Made by a program: the position numbers and the translations under genes. A stretch of 64,000 nucleotides of DNA from Prescottella soli. GTDB lineage: Bacteria; Actinomycetota; Actinomycetes; Mycobacteriales; Mycobacteriaceae. How positions within the stretch are numbered: the stretch's first letter is position 1; every line of letters begins with the position of its first letter. The notes beneath the pieces are model-generated. The model had not been told where the DNA came from. It made no database searches and was given only the letters and a program-made list of their open reading frames with translations. This document shows positions 28,209-35,105 of this stretch, one piece after another. The stretch spans positions 124,001-188,000 of the forward strand of contig NZ_CP157276.1 in the NCBI RefSeq assembly GCF_040024445.1, written 5' to 3'.

Positions 28209-28988
28209 TCAGGTCCCGGGCGCTCGGGTCTTCGTGAAGTCGTAGGCAGCGAGGGGGCCGAGGACGGTGAGATCGACGCGATCCTGCCAATCCTGGGCCA
28301 GCTGCGTGACCGTCTTGTCCAGAGTGTCGATCTCGTCCGTGGCAATCAGCACGGCGACGGAACCGGCATCCTCCTCGTTGGTTGCGTCGCGGACCCGCAG
28401 TTCCTTCGCCACCGGCTCGAGCGCCTCGACCAGTCGCTGCGTGTCGTGGTCACGCTTGGCGGACAACGTCTGGCTGATGCGCTCGCCGAGCGCCAGTCGT
28501 TCATCGCGCGTGACGTCCTCCGGTTGCTCCCGAATGATCTCCCGGAGCCGGGCGGTCTCCTCGTCCTCGGACAGGATCTCGCGGAGGATGGAGTCCTCGA
28601 CGTATCGTCCCTTCACCACGTACTGGACGAGCCCCTCGAGCTGGTCGAGCGCCTGTTGGAACTCGTCCCGGTACGGTTCCAGGAGTTCGGACACGACCGC
28701 GTCGCTATCGGTCATCACGGCGCCGAACCGGAACGGCAGCACAGGTGCGACCATGGCCGTGGTGTCGAGAATCCTCGCGTGGGCCCGAAGGTCGTCCGGT
28801 GTCCCCAGTTGCGCATCCGGATCGATCTCGCTGACGAGTGCGGCAATGTCGTCGAACGTGACGGTGGCAAGCGGGCGTGGGGGTGTGCCGATGCCGGTCG
28901 CGTCCGGTTTCACCTCGACATCCGCCGGCACCAGGCCGTAGACGTATACCGCTGGGCGGTCGCCGTTCTCGGATTTCTGCTCTGTCAT
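28209..28988 (-). CDS. gvpF: Gas vesicle protein GvpF (GvpF/L family)
   Basis: A 259-aa Gvp[15 protein letters not shown] at the N-terminus, [55 protein letters not shown], and the C-terminal strand [18 protein letters not shown]. It is an accessory protein located at the gas-facing side in cyanobacteria. The ATG at 28988 overlaps the gvpA stop. It is a second GvpF/L paralogue in the operon, next to GvpL, as in other actinobacteria. Confidence 0.93.
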   Translation of the reverse strand: MTEQKSENGDRPAVYVYGLVPADVEVKPDATGIGTPPRPLATVTFDDIAALVSEIDPDAQLGTPDDLRAHARILDTTAMVAPVLPFRFGAVMTDSDAVVSELLEPYRDEFQQALDQLEGLVQYVVKGRYVEDSILREILSEDEETARLREIIREQPEDVTRDERLALGERISQTLSAKRDHDTQRLVEALEPVAKELRVRDATNEEDAGSVAVLIATDEIDTLDKTVTQLAQDWQDRVDLTVLGPLAAYDFTKTRAPGT

Positions 28989-29386
28989 TGCTCGCTGCCT
29001 CCGCGGGATCGTCCTCGTGGCTGCTTCTCTCGGGCCTCCTCGACGCTGCCGAGGAAGTCGGCCACCTTCTCGCCGGCCGCCTCGATAGCGCCCTTCGACT
29101 TCGAGTGGGCGGCACCCTGCGTCATGCCCTCCACCATGTCCGGTAGGCCCTGCGGTTCGGAGCCGGAGATCTCCAACCGGTTGACGGCCTCGGCGAAACG
29201 CAGATATGTATCGACGCTTGCGACCACGACTCGGGCGTCGATTGTGAGGACTTCGATACCCACCAGCGACACGCGGACGTAGGCGTCGATGACGAGACCC
29301 TTGTCCAGGATTGTGTCGATCACGTCGGCGAGGCTGCTGGAACTCGGTCCACCACCTGCGCCTCCACCACCTTGCACCATGGTCAT
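28985..29386 (-). CDS. gvpA: Gas vesicle structural protein GvpA
   Basis: A 133-aa protein, the main shell subunit type. [57 protein letters not shown] matches the conserved GvpA core closely. A Gly-rich lead and a long hydrophilic tail ([27 protein letters not shown]) are typical of actinobacterial GvpA. The ATG at 29386 overlaps the SRPBCC gene's stop. There is one copy only, which makes the operon position of gvpA (third) notable. Confidence 0.95.
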   Translation of the reverse strand: MTMVQGGGGAGGGPSSSSLADVIDTILDKGLVIDAYVRVSLVGIEVLTIDARVVVASVDTYLRFAEAVNRLEISGSEPQGLPDMVEGMTQGAAHSKSKGAIEAAGEKVADFLGSVEEAREKQPRGRSRGGSEQ

Positions 29387-30441
29387 CGGGTTGCCTCCTG
29401 CTTCCGGCGCCGCCTCGGCCGTGGCGCCACCGCGTCCTCGTTCTCGTCCTCGTGTTCGTCGTCGGACGGCTGCTCGTCTCCTCGCTCGTCATCGGCCGGC
29501 TCGTCGGAATCTTCCTCCGCGTTGTCGCGGTCGCGATCCTCCTCCTCTTCTTCCTCCTCCGGTTCTTCTTCGGGTTCCTCGAGTTCGTCCTGCTCTTCCT
29601 CGTCCCGGTCTTCGAGTTCCTCGAGCGGCACGACCTGACTGTCGTGGATCTCGCCGTGCCACCCCTCCACATCGTCCGGGTGCAGCACCGTTTGCGTCAT
29701 GACGTGACGCTGGAAGTGCTTGAGCTCCAATCTGATCCGACGTCCCTGGGCCCGCCAGATGTTGCCGGTCTTCTCGAAGAAGCCCTGTGGGTGGTACTCG
29801 ATGATCACCTGAACCCGCGTCAGGCCGGGTGCGAGTTCGTGGAAGGTGATGGCGCCGTCGAGATAACCCTTGTCTCCCTTGGAACGCCACACGATGCGTT
29901 CGTCGGGTACCTGTTCGACGATCGTCGATTCCCACGATCGATGCGACCAGAAGACCTGCCCCTTCCACCGCAGTTTCTCGTCCGAGACCTGCTCCACCTG
30001 TTCGAGTTTCTTCATGAACTTCGGGAAATCGGTGAACTGTGTCCATTGGTCGTACACGAGGTCGACCGGGGCTCCGATGTCGATCTGTTCGACGATATTG
30101 GTGATCTTGCCGCCCTTGCCCTTCCCCTTGCCTTTGCCTCCGGTCAGGGTCTCCTTGAGGTCGCGGCCCTTCTCCTTGATCTTGCCGGTGATACTTGACC
30201 ATCCGGCCTTCATCGCCGCCTTGGCCGGAGAATCGCCCTGCGCCAACCCCGACACCGCGGTGGCGAGCCCCCCTTTACCGCCGCCTGCGGCGAACGCGTC
30301 GAGGTTCCCCACCGTCGACGTCACGGTGTCGGTCAGTGACTTCACACCCTTCTCGGCGACTGCACCGACGAGGTGCTGAAGCGAGTCCTTGAGTTGGTCC
30401 GCACCGCCTGTCGGCTTCTTTTCTTCCTGGGTTGTGGACAC
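29383..30441 (-). CDS. Gas-vesicle-cluster SRPBCC protein with acidic tail (GvpZ-like)
   Basis: About 352 aa. An N-terminal Gly/Ala-rich helical segment (about 1-95) precedes a GK repeat. An SRPBCC domain follows (about 107-250: [46 protein letters not shown]). A long Glu/Asp run and a basic end (RPRRRRKQ) complete it. SRPBCC proteins accompany gvp genes in actinobacteria and I recall GvpZ as such; the name is tentative. The GTG at 30441 has GGGAGG 8 nt upstream; a GTG at 30450 overlaps the previous stop. It may stabilise or chaperone vesicle proteins; this is not known from sequence. Confidence 0.72.
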   Translation of the reverse strand: MSTTQEEKKPTGGADQLKDSLQHLVGAVAEKGVKSLTDTVTSTVGNLDAFAAGGGKGGLATAVSGLAQGDSPAKAAMKAGWSSITGKIKEKGRDLKETLTGGKGKGKGKGGKITNIVEQIDIGAPVDLVYDQWTQFTDFPKFMKKLEQVEQVSDEKLRWKGQVFWSHRSWESTIVEQVPDERIVWRSKGDKGYLDGAITFHELAPGLTRVQVIIEYHPQGFFEKTGNIWRAQGRRIRLELKHFQRHVMTQTVLHPDDVEGWHGEIHDSQVVPLEELEDRDEEEQDELEEPEEEPEEEEEEEDRDRDNAEEDSDEPADDERGDEQPSDDEHEDENEDAVAPRPRRRRKQEATR

Positions 30442-30446
30442 GCCGT

Positions 30447-31121
30447 TCACCTCCCGGTCCGGCGAACCGGTGCGTCGTCCGACGCGGCAGATCGTGCACT
30501 CGTCCGCGCCTTCGGTTGGGTGGTCTTCGATTGGGCGGCCTTGCGTGTTCGCGCCGTGCTACTGCGCGAGGAGGTGGATCTCGCCCGGCTAGTTGTGCTT
30601 CGGCGCCGTGGTGCTCCGGCGGGGGCGTTCGTGTCCTCCCGATCGCCTGCTCGGTCATCGTCGCCTCGATCGGCGGCTGCCGGGCCGTGCCGATGCTCGC
30701 CCGCGGTTTCCCTTTCCTGCGTGGTGTTCTCGCCGGACTCGGGTTCCTCGGTGTCCGCGTGTTCTGCCTCGGGCGCGAGCACACCCGTCAGTCCTTCGGT
30801 CAAACCCTCGGCTCCTTTGGTCAAAACTTCGGTCGTTCCTTCGATCCGACTCGTCAGAGCGTCGATCCGGTTGCTCGCTGCTGCGATCGCGGCGTTCTTG
30901 GCGGCGTCGGCCAATTCGCCACGCACGCTTTCCGCGAGCTTCGAGACCTCCCCGGAATCGCCGAGCCGTTTGACGCCCTCACGTACCAACTCCCGTGAAC
31001 TGCTCGGAAGCCGACCAGTCGCTCCCGCGCCGGCGAGCATAAGCGCGGCCTTCATCTTCTTTGTGCGACCGAGGAAGTAGCCGACCGCGACCGCAAGAGC
31101 GACTCGCATACCACCTTTCAT
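30447..31121 (-). CDS. First gene of the gas-vesicle operon, membrane-associated with basic tail (GvpY-like)
   Basis: 224 aa. An N-terminal hydrophobic segment (MRVALAVAVGYFLGRTKKMKAALMLAGAGA) is followed by a helical region (ELVREGVKRLGDSGEVSKLAESVRGELADAAKNAA). An acidic linker (AEHADTEEPESGENT) comes next, then a strongly basic Arg/Ser/Lys/Thr-rich tail (about 165-224). It opens the operon, with a SigF-type promoter 70 nt upstream. By position it corresponds to the poorly characterised gvpY-type genes of Streptomyces; that name is a guess. The basic tail could bind the acidic tail of the next protein or nucleic acid. Confidence 0.65.
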   Translation of the reverse strand: MKGGMRVALAVAVGYFLGRTKKMKAALMLAGAGATGRLPSSSRELVREGVKRLGDSGEVSKLAESVRGELADAAKNAAIAAASNRIDALTSRIEGTTEVLTKGAEGLTEGLTGVLAPEAEHADTEEPESGENTTQERETAGEHRHGPAAADRGDDDRAGDREDTNAPAGAPRRRSTTSRARSTSSRSSTARTRKAAQSKTTQPKARTSARSAASDDAPVRRTGR

Positions 31122-31192
31122 GACTCCTCCGTGGGTTGAAGACGCGTGTCCGGTGCCCTGTCGGTCCGGATCGCAGATGTCCTCCCGAGGGT

Positions 31193-31217
31193 TAGCCCAC
31201 CTGGCCCGGCGACAAAC
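31193..31217 (-). promoter_or_regulatory. SigF-type promoter of the gas-vesicle operon
   Basis: On the minus strand GTTT (31217-31214), a 15-nt spacer and GGGCTA (31198-31193). The first three -10 bases and the -35 fit. It lies about 70 nt before the first gas-vesicle-operon gene. It is the weakest of the five sites at the -10 end. Confidence 0.45.
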
Positions 31218-31557
31218 ACGAAATTGGAGGAAAAAATCATCAGGACACCATCACCGATCCACGAGCGCTACGCGGGACTGATCCCGGTCCCTCCAACGAC
31301 ACGCCTGACCACGACACGGGTTTCCCAGTTACGGGCACGGCGACGATAGTCGCTGTCGCCGTGGGCTTGATCGTGGTGGCGGTCCGCGTTGTGTGACTCG
31401 GTAGGTATCCGGACGTCAGTACTGGGACCCCGCCAGGGCAATCGTTTTCGCTTCGATTGCGACTCCTTTGCGCGGACGTCTGCGCGGCGAGTCGTGAGGA
31501 CTTCGCCTCTCGACCGGATCCGAGAGGGCGTCGGCGACCTGTGCGGTGTCGATGGAG
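31218..31557. other. Intergenic region upstream of the gas-vesicle operon
   Basis: About 340 bases with no gene I can support. Short open frames on both strands have no ribosome sites or recognisable sequence. It separates the gas-vesicle promoter from the second 51-aa hydrophobic protein gene. Confidence 0.5.
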
Positions 31558-31713
31558 CTAGTACCAGTACCGTCGGCCGCCGACTGCGCGTCCGCTGGCT
31601 CCGATGAGTGCAAGGACCACGCCGACTACGACCAGAACGATTCCGATGGTCCAGATTATCGAGACTCCTGTCAGAAATCCGATGACCAACAAGATCAATC
31701 CCAGGACGATCAT
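31558..31713 (-). CDS. 51-aa hydrophobic protein, copy 2 (DUF6131-like)
   Basis: Begins MIVLGLILLVIG, continues with IIWTIGIVLVVVGVVLALIG and ends GRRYWY. It is the same length and layout as the gene at 15823-15978: two short membrane segments and a Gly-Arg-Arg-aromatic end. The ATG at 31713 follows GTGAGGTGC, a fair ribosome site. It has a SigF-type promoter about 75 nt upstream. The codon pattern is good despite the small size. The function is unknown; induction in stress is suggested by the promoter. Confidence 0.78.
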   Translation of the reverse strand: MIVLGLILLVIGFLTGVSIIWTIGIVLVVVGVVLALIGASGRAVGGRRYWY

Positions 31714-32202
31714 GATCGCACCTCACTCCGTGTTCGTGGGAAGCGCGCACCGACTCTCGAACCGTGCCGAGCGCTCAACCACCCGGGTGATATTCCCGCC
31801 GGCGGCGGCTGCGAAACGTACGAACCGCTGCGCGTCGTCCGATTCCGCGGTTGCGGCACCAATGGGTGTGCACCAGTGCAGCTGCGGTCGAGTGCTCGCG
31901 CTGTGGCTGGCTTCCGGTCCGGTACATCGGCTGACTACGTGGTGCGCACGATCTCGGTGAACCCTGTGGTGGCGGGGCCGCCGCTCCGCGTGACGTGACT
32001 CGGTACGCGAGGTGAATTTGATTGGCGGGGTGGTGGTTTCGGTGGTCGGATGGTCGGAGGCCTCGTGGGAAGTGCTGTGACGCTGACGCTTCCGCACGGA
32101 CGTGCCCACATGCCCTGTGTCACGGACGGCAACGGGTCGGATCGCGGCCATTGGCATGCGTTCGATCGGCTCGTCCCGGCACCGTTTGACACAATCCTTG
32201 TC
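31714..32202. other. Intergenic region before the tautomerase gene
   Basis: 489 bases. Apart from the SigF-type promoter at 31792-31817 I see no supported feature; the open frames here overlap each other on both strands and lack ribosome sites. Confidence 0.5.
31792..31817 (-). promoter_or_regulatory. SigF-type promoter of the second 51-aa gene
   Basis: On the minus strand GTTT (31817-31814), a 16-nt spacer and GGGAAT (31797-31792). It lies about 78 nt upstream of the ATG at 31713. Confidence 0.5.
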
Positions 32203-32382
32203 ATGCCGATGATTCAGATCAGCCAGACACCCGGCCTCACGGCGGACCAGAAGCGCGCGGTGATCGCCGCGGTGACGACCGCGTACGCCGACGCCGCGGG
32301 CAAGGACCCCGCGAAGGTGTGGGTGACGATCACCGAGGTGCCCCGCGAGAACTGGGGGGTCGGCGGCGAACCGCTCGGGTGA
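32203..32382 (+). CDS. 4-oxalocrotonate tautomerase-family protein
   Basis: A 59-aa protein: Met-Pro at the start (MPMIQISQTPGLTADQKR) gives the N-terminal proline base once Met is removed, and KVWVTITEVPRENWGVGG is the usual second half. These small tautomerases convert enol and keto forms of aromatic breakdown products. It lies next to an extradiol-type dioxygenase and a MarR regulator, in keeping with aromatic metabolism. It converges with the MarR gene. Confidence 0.85.
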   Translation: MPMIQISQTPGLTADQKRAVIAAVTTAYADAAGKDPAKVWVTITEVPRENWGVGGEPLG

Positions 32383-32400
32383 GTGGCGGCCGGTTCGGTC

Positions 32401-32895
32401 CTACGCCTTGCCGGTGCCCGCGGCGATGCCCTTGTCGAGTTGCACGACCAGCGCCTTGCCCAGCTCGGACAGCTGGGCGACCTGATCGTCGTCGAGGCCC
32501 TCGAACACCAGTGCCTGCACGGTCTCGACATGTCCGGGCGCGGCCGAGACGACCTTCGCCATCCCGTCGTCGGTGAGGACGGCGAAGGCGCCGCGAGTGC
32601 CGGCCACCGTCTCGCGGCGCGCCCAGCCGCGCTTCTCGAGTCGCGTGACGACGTGTGAAAGCCGCGACAGCGACGCGTTCGCCTGGCACGCCAGCTCCGA
32701 CAGGCGCAGCCGACGATCCGGCGCCTCGGACAACACGGCCAGGACGAAGTACTCGAAGTGGGTGAGGTCGGAGTCGCGCTGCAGCTGGGTGTCGAGCGCA
32801 GCGGGCAACCGGGTGACGAACGAGACGAGCGTGCGCCACGCATCCTGCTGGGCCTCGGTGAGCCACTTGGTGTCGGTGCTGTCCTGCGCGCCCAT
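32401..32895 (-). CDS. MarR-family transcriptional regulator
   Basis: A 164-aa winged-helix protein: LPAALDTQLQRDSDLTHFEYFVLAVLSEAP, then LRLSELACQANASLSRLSHVVTRLEKRGWARRE (recognition helix) and the wing GTRGAFAVLTDDGMAKV. It is divergent from the LigB-type dioxygenase gene, with a perfect palindrome between them, so it probably represses that gene and releases it on binding an aromatic ligand. Confidence 0.9.
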   Translation of the reverse strand: MGAQDSTDTKWLTEAQQDAWRTLVSFVTRLPAALDTQLQRDSDLTHFEYFVLAVLSEAPDRRLRLSELACQANASLSRLSHVVTRLEKRGWARRETVAGTRGAFAVLTDDGMAKVVSAAPGHVETVQALVFEGLDDDQVAQLSELGKALVVQLDKGIAAGTGKA

Positions 32896-33019
32896 CGGGT
32901 CGTTCTCCGATCAGTGAAAGCCAGAATCTCGGGTGAATGCCTACAGCGTGTCAAACATGTGCCGTCGCGTGTGCGGCGGGGAACAGGCGGTATCCGGGTG
33001 CGTTGACTCCCATGTTAGC

Positions 33020-33031
33020 TTGAAGCTTCAA
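33020..33031. promoter_or_regulatory. Perfect 12-bp palindrome, probable MarR operator
   Basis: TTGAAGCTTCAA lies 2 nt before the AAAGGAG ribosome site of the dioxygenase gene, in the MarR/dioxygenase divergent region. The size and sequence type suit MarR binding. Confidence 0.65.
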
Positions 33032-33044
33032 CAAAGGAGTTCAT

Positions 33045-33821
33045 GTGAGTGACATGCCGGCGATCTTCCTCAGCCACGGCGCACCGCCGCTGGTCGACAG
33101 TGACCGGTGGGTCGCCGAGCTGTCGCAGTGGTCCGCGGACCTGCCCCGCCCGACGGCCATCCTCGTGGTGTCGGCGCACTGGGAGTCGGCGCCGCTGACG
33201 ATCGGCGCCATCGAGACCGGTACCCCGCTCGTCTACGACTTCGGGGGCTTCCCGCAGCGCTTCTACGAGGTCACGTATCGCTCGCCCGGCGCGCCGGACC
33301 TCGCCCGGCAGGTGGCGGCGCTGATGCCCGACAACGAGCCGGTGTACCAGGACCCGCGGCGCGGCCTCGACCACGGCGCGTACGTGCCGCTGACCGTCAT
33401 GTACCCCGACGCGGACGTGCCGGTTCTGCAGATCTCGATGCCCACCCTCGACCCGCAGCGCCTGCTCGAACTCGGGCGCCGGCTGCGGCCGCTCCGCGAG
33501 CAGGGTGTGCTGATCATCGGATCGGGCTTCACCACGCACGGCCTGCCTTTCCTGCGCGACCCGTCGCCGGACGCCGCGGCGCCGGGCTGGTCGGCGGAGT
33601 TCGACGCGTGGGCGGGGGAGCGGCTGGCGGCCGGCGACGTCGACGCCCTCGTCGACTTCCGCGCCCAGGCGCCCGGCATGCCATACGCGCATCCGACGGT
33701 CGAGCACTTCGCGCCGCTGTTCGTCACGCTCGGAGCGTCGAGCAACCCCGAGCAGGTGGCGAAGCAGGTGATCGACGGGTTCTGGATGGGTCTGGCGAAA
33801 CGGTCGATCCAGGTCGACTGA
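33045..33821 (+). CDS. DODA/LigB-type extradiol ring-cleavage dioxygenase family protein
   Basis: A 258-aa protein: AIFLSHGAPPLVDSDRWV at the N-terminus with the metal His, ILVVSAHWES with a second ligand, RRGLDHGAYVPL, and IGSGFTTHGLPF. This is the YgiD/DODA branch of LigB-type proteins, using Zn or Fe to open catechol-like rings (DOPA in plants). The substrate here is unknown. The GTG at 33045 is set by AAAGGAG 5 nt upstream. Its last 100 bases are duplicated at 34944-35037. Confidence 0.88.
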   Translation: MSDMPAIFLSHGAPPLVDSDRWVAELSQWSADLPRPTAILVVSAHWESAPLTIGAIETGTPLVYDFGGFPQRFYEVTYRSPGAPDLARQVAALMPDNEPVYQDPRRGLDHGAYVPLTVMYPDADVPVLQISMPTLDPQRLLELGRRLRPLREQGVLIIGSGFTTHGLPFLRDPSPDAAAPGWSAEFDAWAGERLAAGDVDALVDFRAQAPGMPYAHPTVEHFAPLFVTLGASSNPEQVAKQVIDGFWMGLAKRSIQVD

Positions 33822-33822
33822 C
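33717..33822 (+). repeat. Direct repeat copy A: 3' end of the dioxygenase gene
   Basis: The last 105 bases of the dioxygenase gene plus one base. They are nearly identical to 34944-35037 except for four substitutions and a 12-bp piece (from one CAGGTG to the next) missing in the other copy. Confidence 0.9.
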
Positions 33823-34010
33823 GATCGCGCTGCACGAGAAGGCGAAGCACACCAAAGAGGTTCGGCGAAAGACGACGCGACACCCCAATTGGTGGAATGT
33901 CCCGATCGTCAGGCACCCCCTGGAGGCGACTGCAGCGCCGGATGCACACTCGTCCGGTAGCGAACCCTTCTTGCTGGACCGCGCCGGTTGAACGGTGCGA
34001 AACTTGACAG

Positions 34011-34652
34011 GTGGCGACGCCGAGTGACGACTTCAGGGTCCTGATGTCCAGGCGGCTCGAGCGGGTCGGGAGCTTCAGCTTCTACTTCGATGGTGAGCGG
34101 TGGGAATGGTCGGACGCGGTCGCCCGCATGCACGGCTACGAGCCCGGTGAGGTCGTCCCCACCACTGCACTGCTGCTCGAACACAAGCACCCCGACGACC
34201 GGGGAGGTGTGGCGGATCTGCTGCGGCGGGTACTGCAGGACGGCGAGCCGTTCAGTAGCAGACATCGGATCATCGACACCGCCGGCAACGTCCATCACGT
34301 CGTGGTGGTAGGTCAGCGCATCATGGCCGCCGGGCGTGCCGTCGGGACGTCGGGCTTCTACGTCGACGTCACCAACGCTGTCCGCCGCGATGTCGACCGC
34401 ACCATCACCGAGAACCTCCCTGAACTCGTCGAGGCCCGCGCGATCATCGAGCAGGCGAAGGGCGCGCTGATGGTCGTCTACGGCATTGATGCCGATCACG
34501 CGTTCGACGTTCTCACCTGGCGATCTCAGGAGCTGAACGTCAAACTTCGCGTGGTGGCCGACGAGCTGGTCGCCGCGCTCCCGACTGCCATCGACATCCC
34601 CAGCAGCCTCCGAACTGTGTTCGATCGCATCCTCCTCAACTCGGGCGAGTAG
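34011..34652 (+). CDS. PAS-ANTAR regulator
   Basis: A 213-aa protein. A PAS sensor domain (about residues 15-125: VGSFSFYFDGERWEWSDAVARMHGYEPGEV, HPDDRGGVADLL, SSRHRIIDTAGNVHHVVVVG) is followed by an ANTAR domain (about 135-200: LVEARAIIEQAKGALMVVYGIDADHAFDVLTWRSQELNVKLRVVADELV). This pairing occurs in many actinobacterial cytosolic regulators. It has no kinase partner here. The GTG start at 34011 has a poor ribosome site. The gene lies between the two copies of the dioxygenase 3' end. Confidence 0.86.
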   Translation: MATPSDDFRVLMSRRLERVGSFSFYFDGERWEWSDAVARMHGYEPGEVVPTTALLLEHKHPDDRGGVADLLRRVLQDGEPFSSRHRIIDTAGNVHHVVVVGQRIMAAGRAVGTSGFYVDVTNAVRRDVDRTITENLPELVEARAIIEQAKGALMVVYGIDADHAFDVLTWRSQELNVKLRVVADELVAALPTAIDIPSSLRTVFDRILLNSGE

Positions 34653-34943
34653 CTGGTCCGCCCAGCCGCGCACGCCCGGCCCGAAGGCGCCGACAGCGGG
34701 TGGTGTCAGCGCCGTGCAGGGTTCGGAGAACCACGACCCGTATCGGAACGCCCCAGCGCGGAGAACCTCGTGGTCCTCGGCGCTCTTCTCGTCCGCCTGT
34801 GACATGTGGTGATCATTCACCTGACCGACAGCCCATCTGACACGGGGACGCCATCACATTCCTTCCCTTCGGTACGCGTGGCGGATACCCACCCGCCGTA
34901 CGTGAAACTGAACTCCCAGCGGGCGAGACTCGTCATCGCGGCC
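34653..34943. other. Region between the PAS-ANTAR gene and the repeat copy
   Basis: About 290 bases. A minus-strand open frame enters the PAS-ANTAR gene and is taken as a shadow. No promoter for trpE was recognised with confidence. Confidence 0.4.
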
Positions 34944-35037
34944 CTGTTCGTCGCGCGCGGAGCGTCGAGCAACCCCGAGCAGGTGATCGACGGGTTCTGG
35001 ATGGGTCTTTCGAAACGGTCGATCCAGGTCGACTGAC
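34944..35037 (+). repeat. Direct repeat copy B: detached 3' end of the dioxygenase gene
   Basis: A 94-base copy of 33717-33822 with a 12-bp in-frame deletion. It still encodes SNPEQVIDGFWMGLSKRSIQVD and a stop, but has no dioxygenase body. It is a gene fragment left by duplication or insertion. Confidence 0.9.
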
Positions 35038-35105
35038 AATTGCCGTCGCCACCGTTGGGGACCCGTGGCCGCGGCCTCGATCGGTCGCCCTGGGATGATG
35101 GGTGC

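Noticed and set aside
33909-34820. 303-codon minus-strand frame opposite the PAS-ANTAR gene
   Set aside because: PAS and ANTAR domains on the plus strand are clear. The first 50 residues of the antisense frame look slightly protein-like but match nothing.
34806-35036. 76-aa frame ending like the dioxygenase
   Set aside because: Only the duplicated 3' fragment is recognisable; there is no ribosome site and no dioxygenase body, so it was listed as a repeat.
34653-35105. Trp leader peptide or attenuator before trpE
   Set aside because: No short frame with consecutive Trp codons and no terminator/antiterminator pair could be found.
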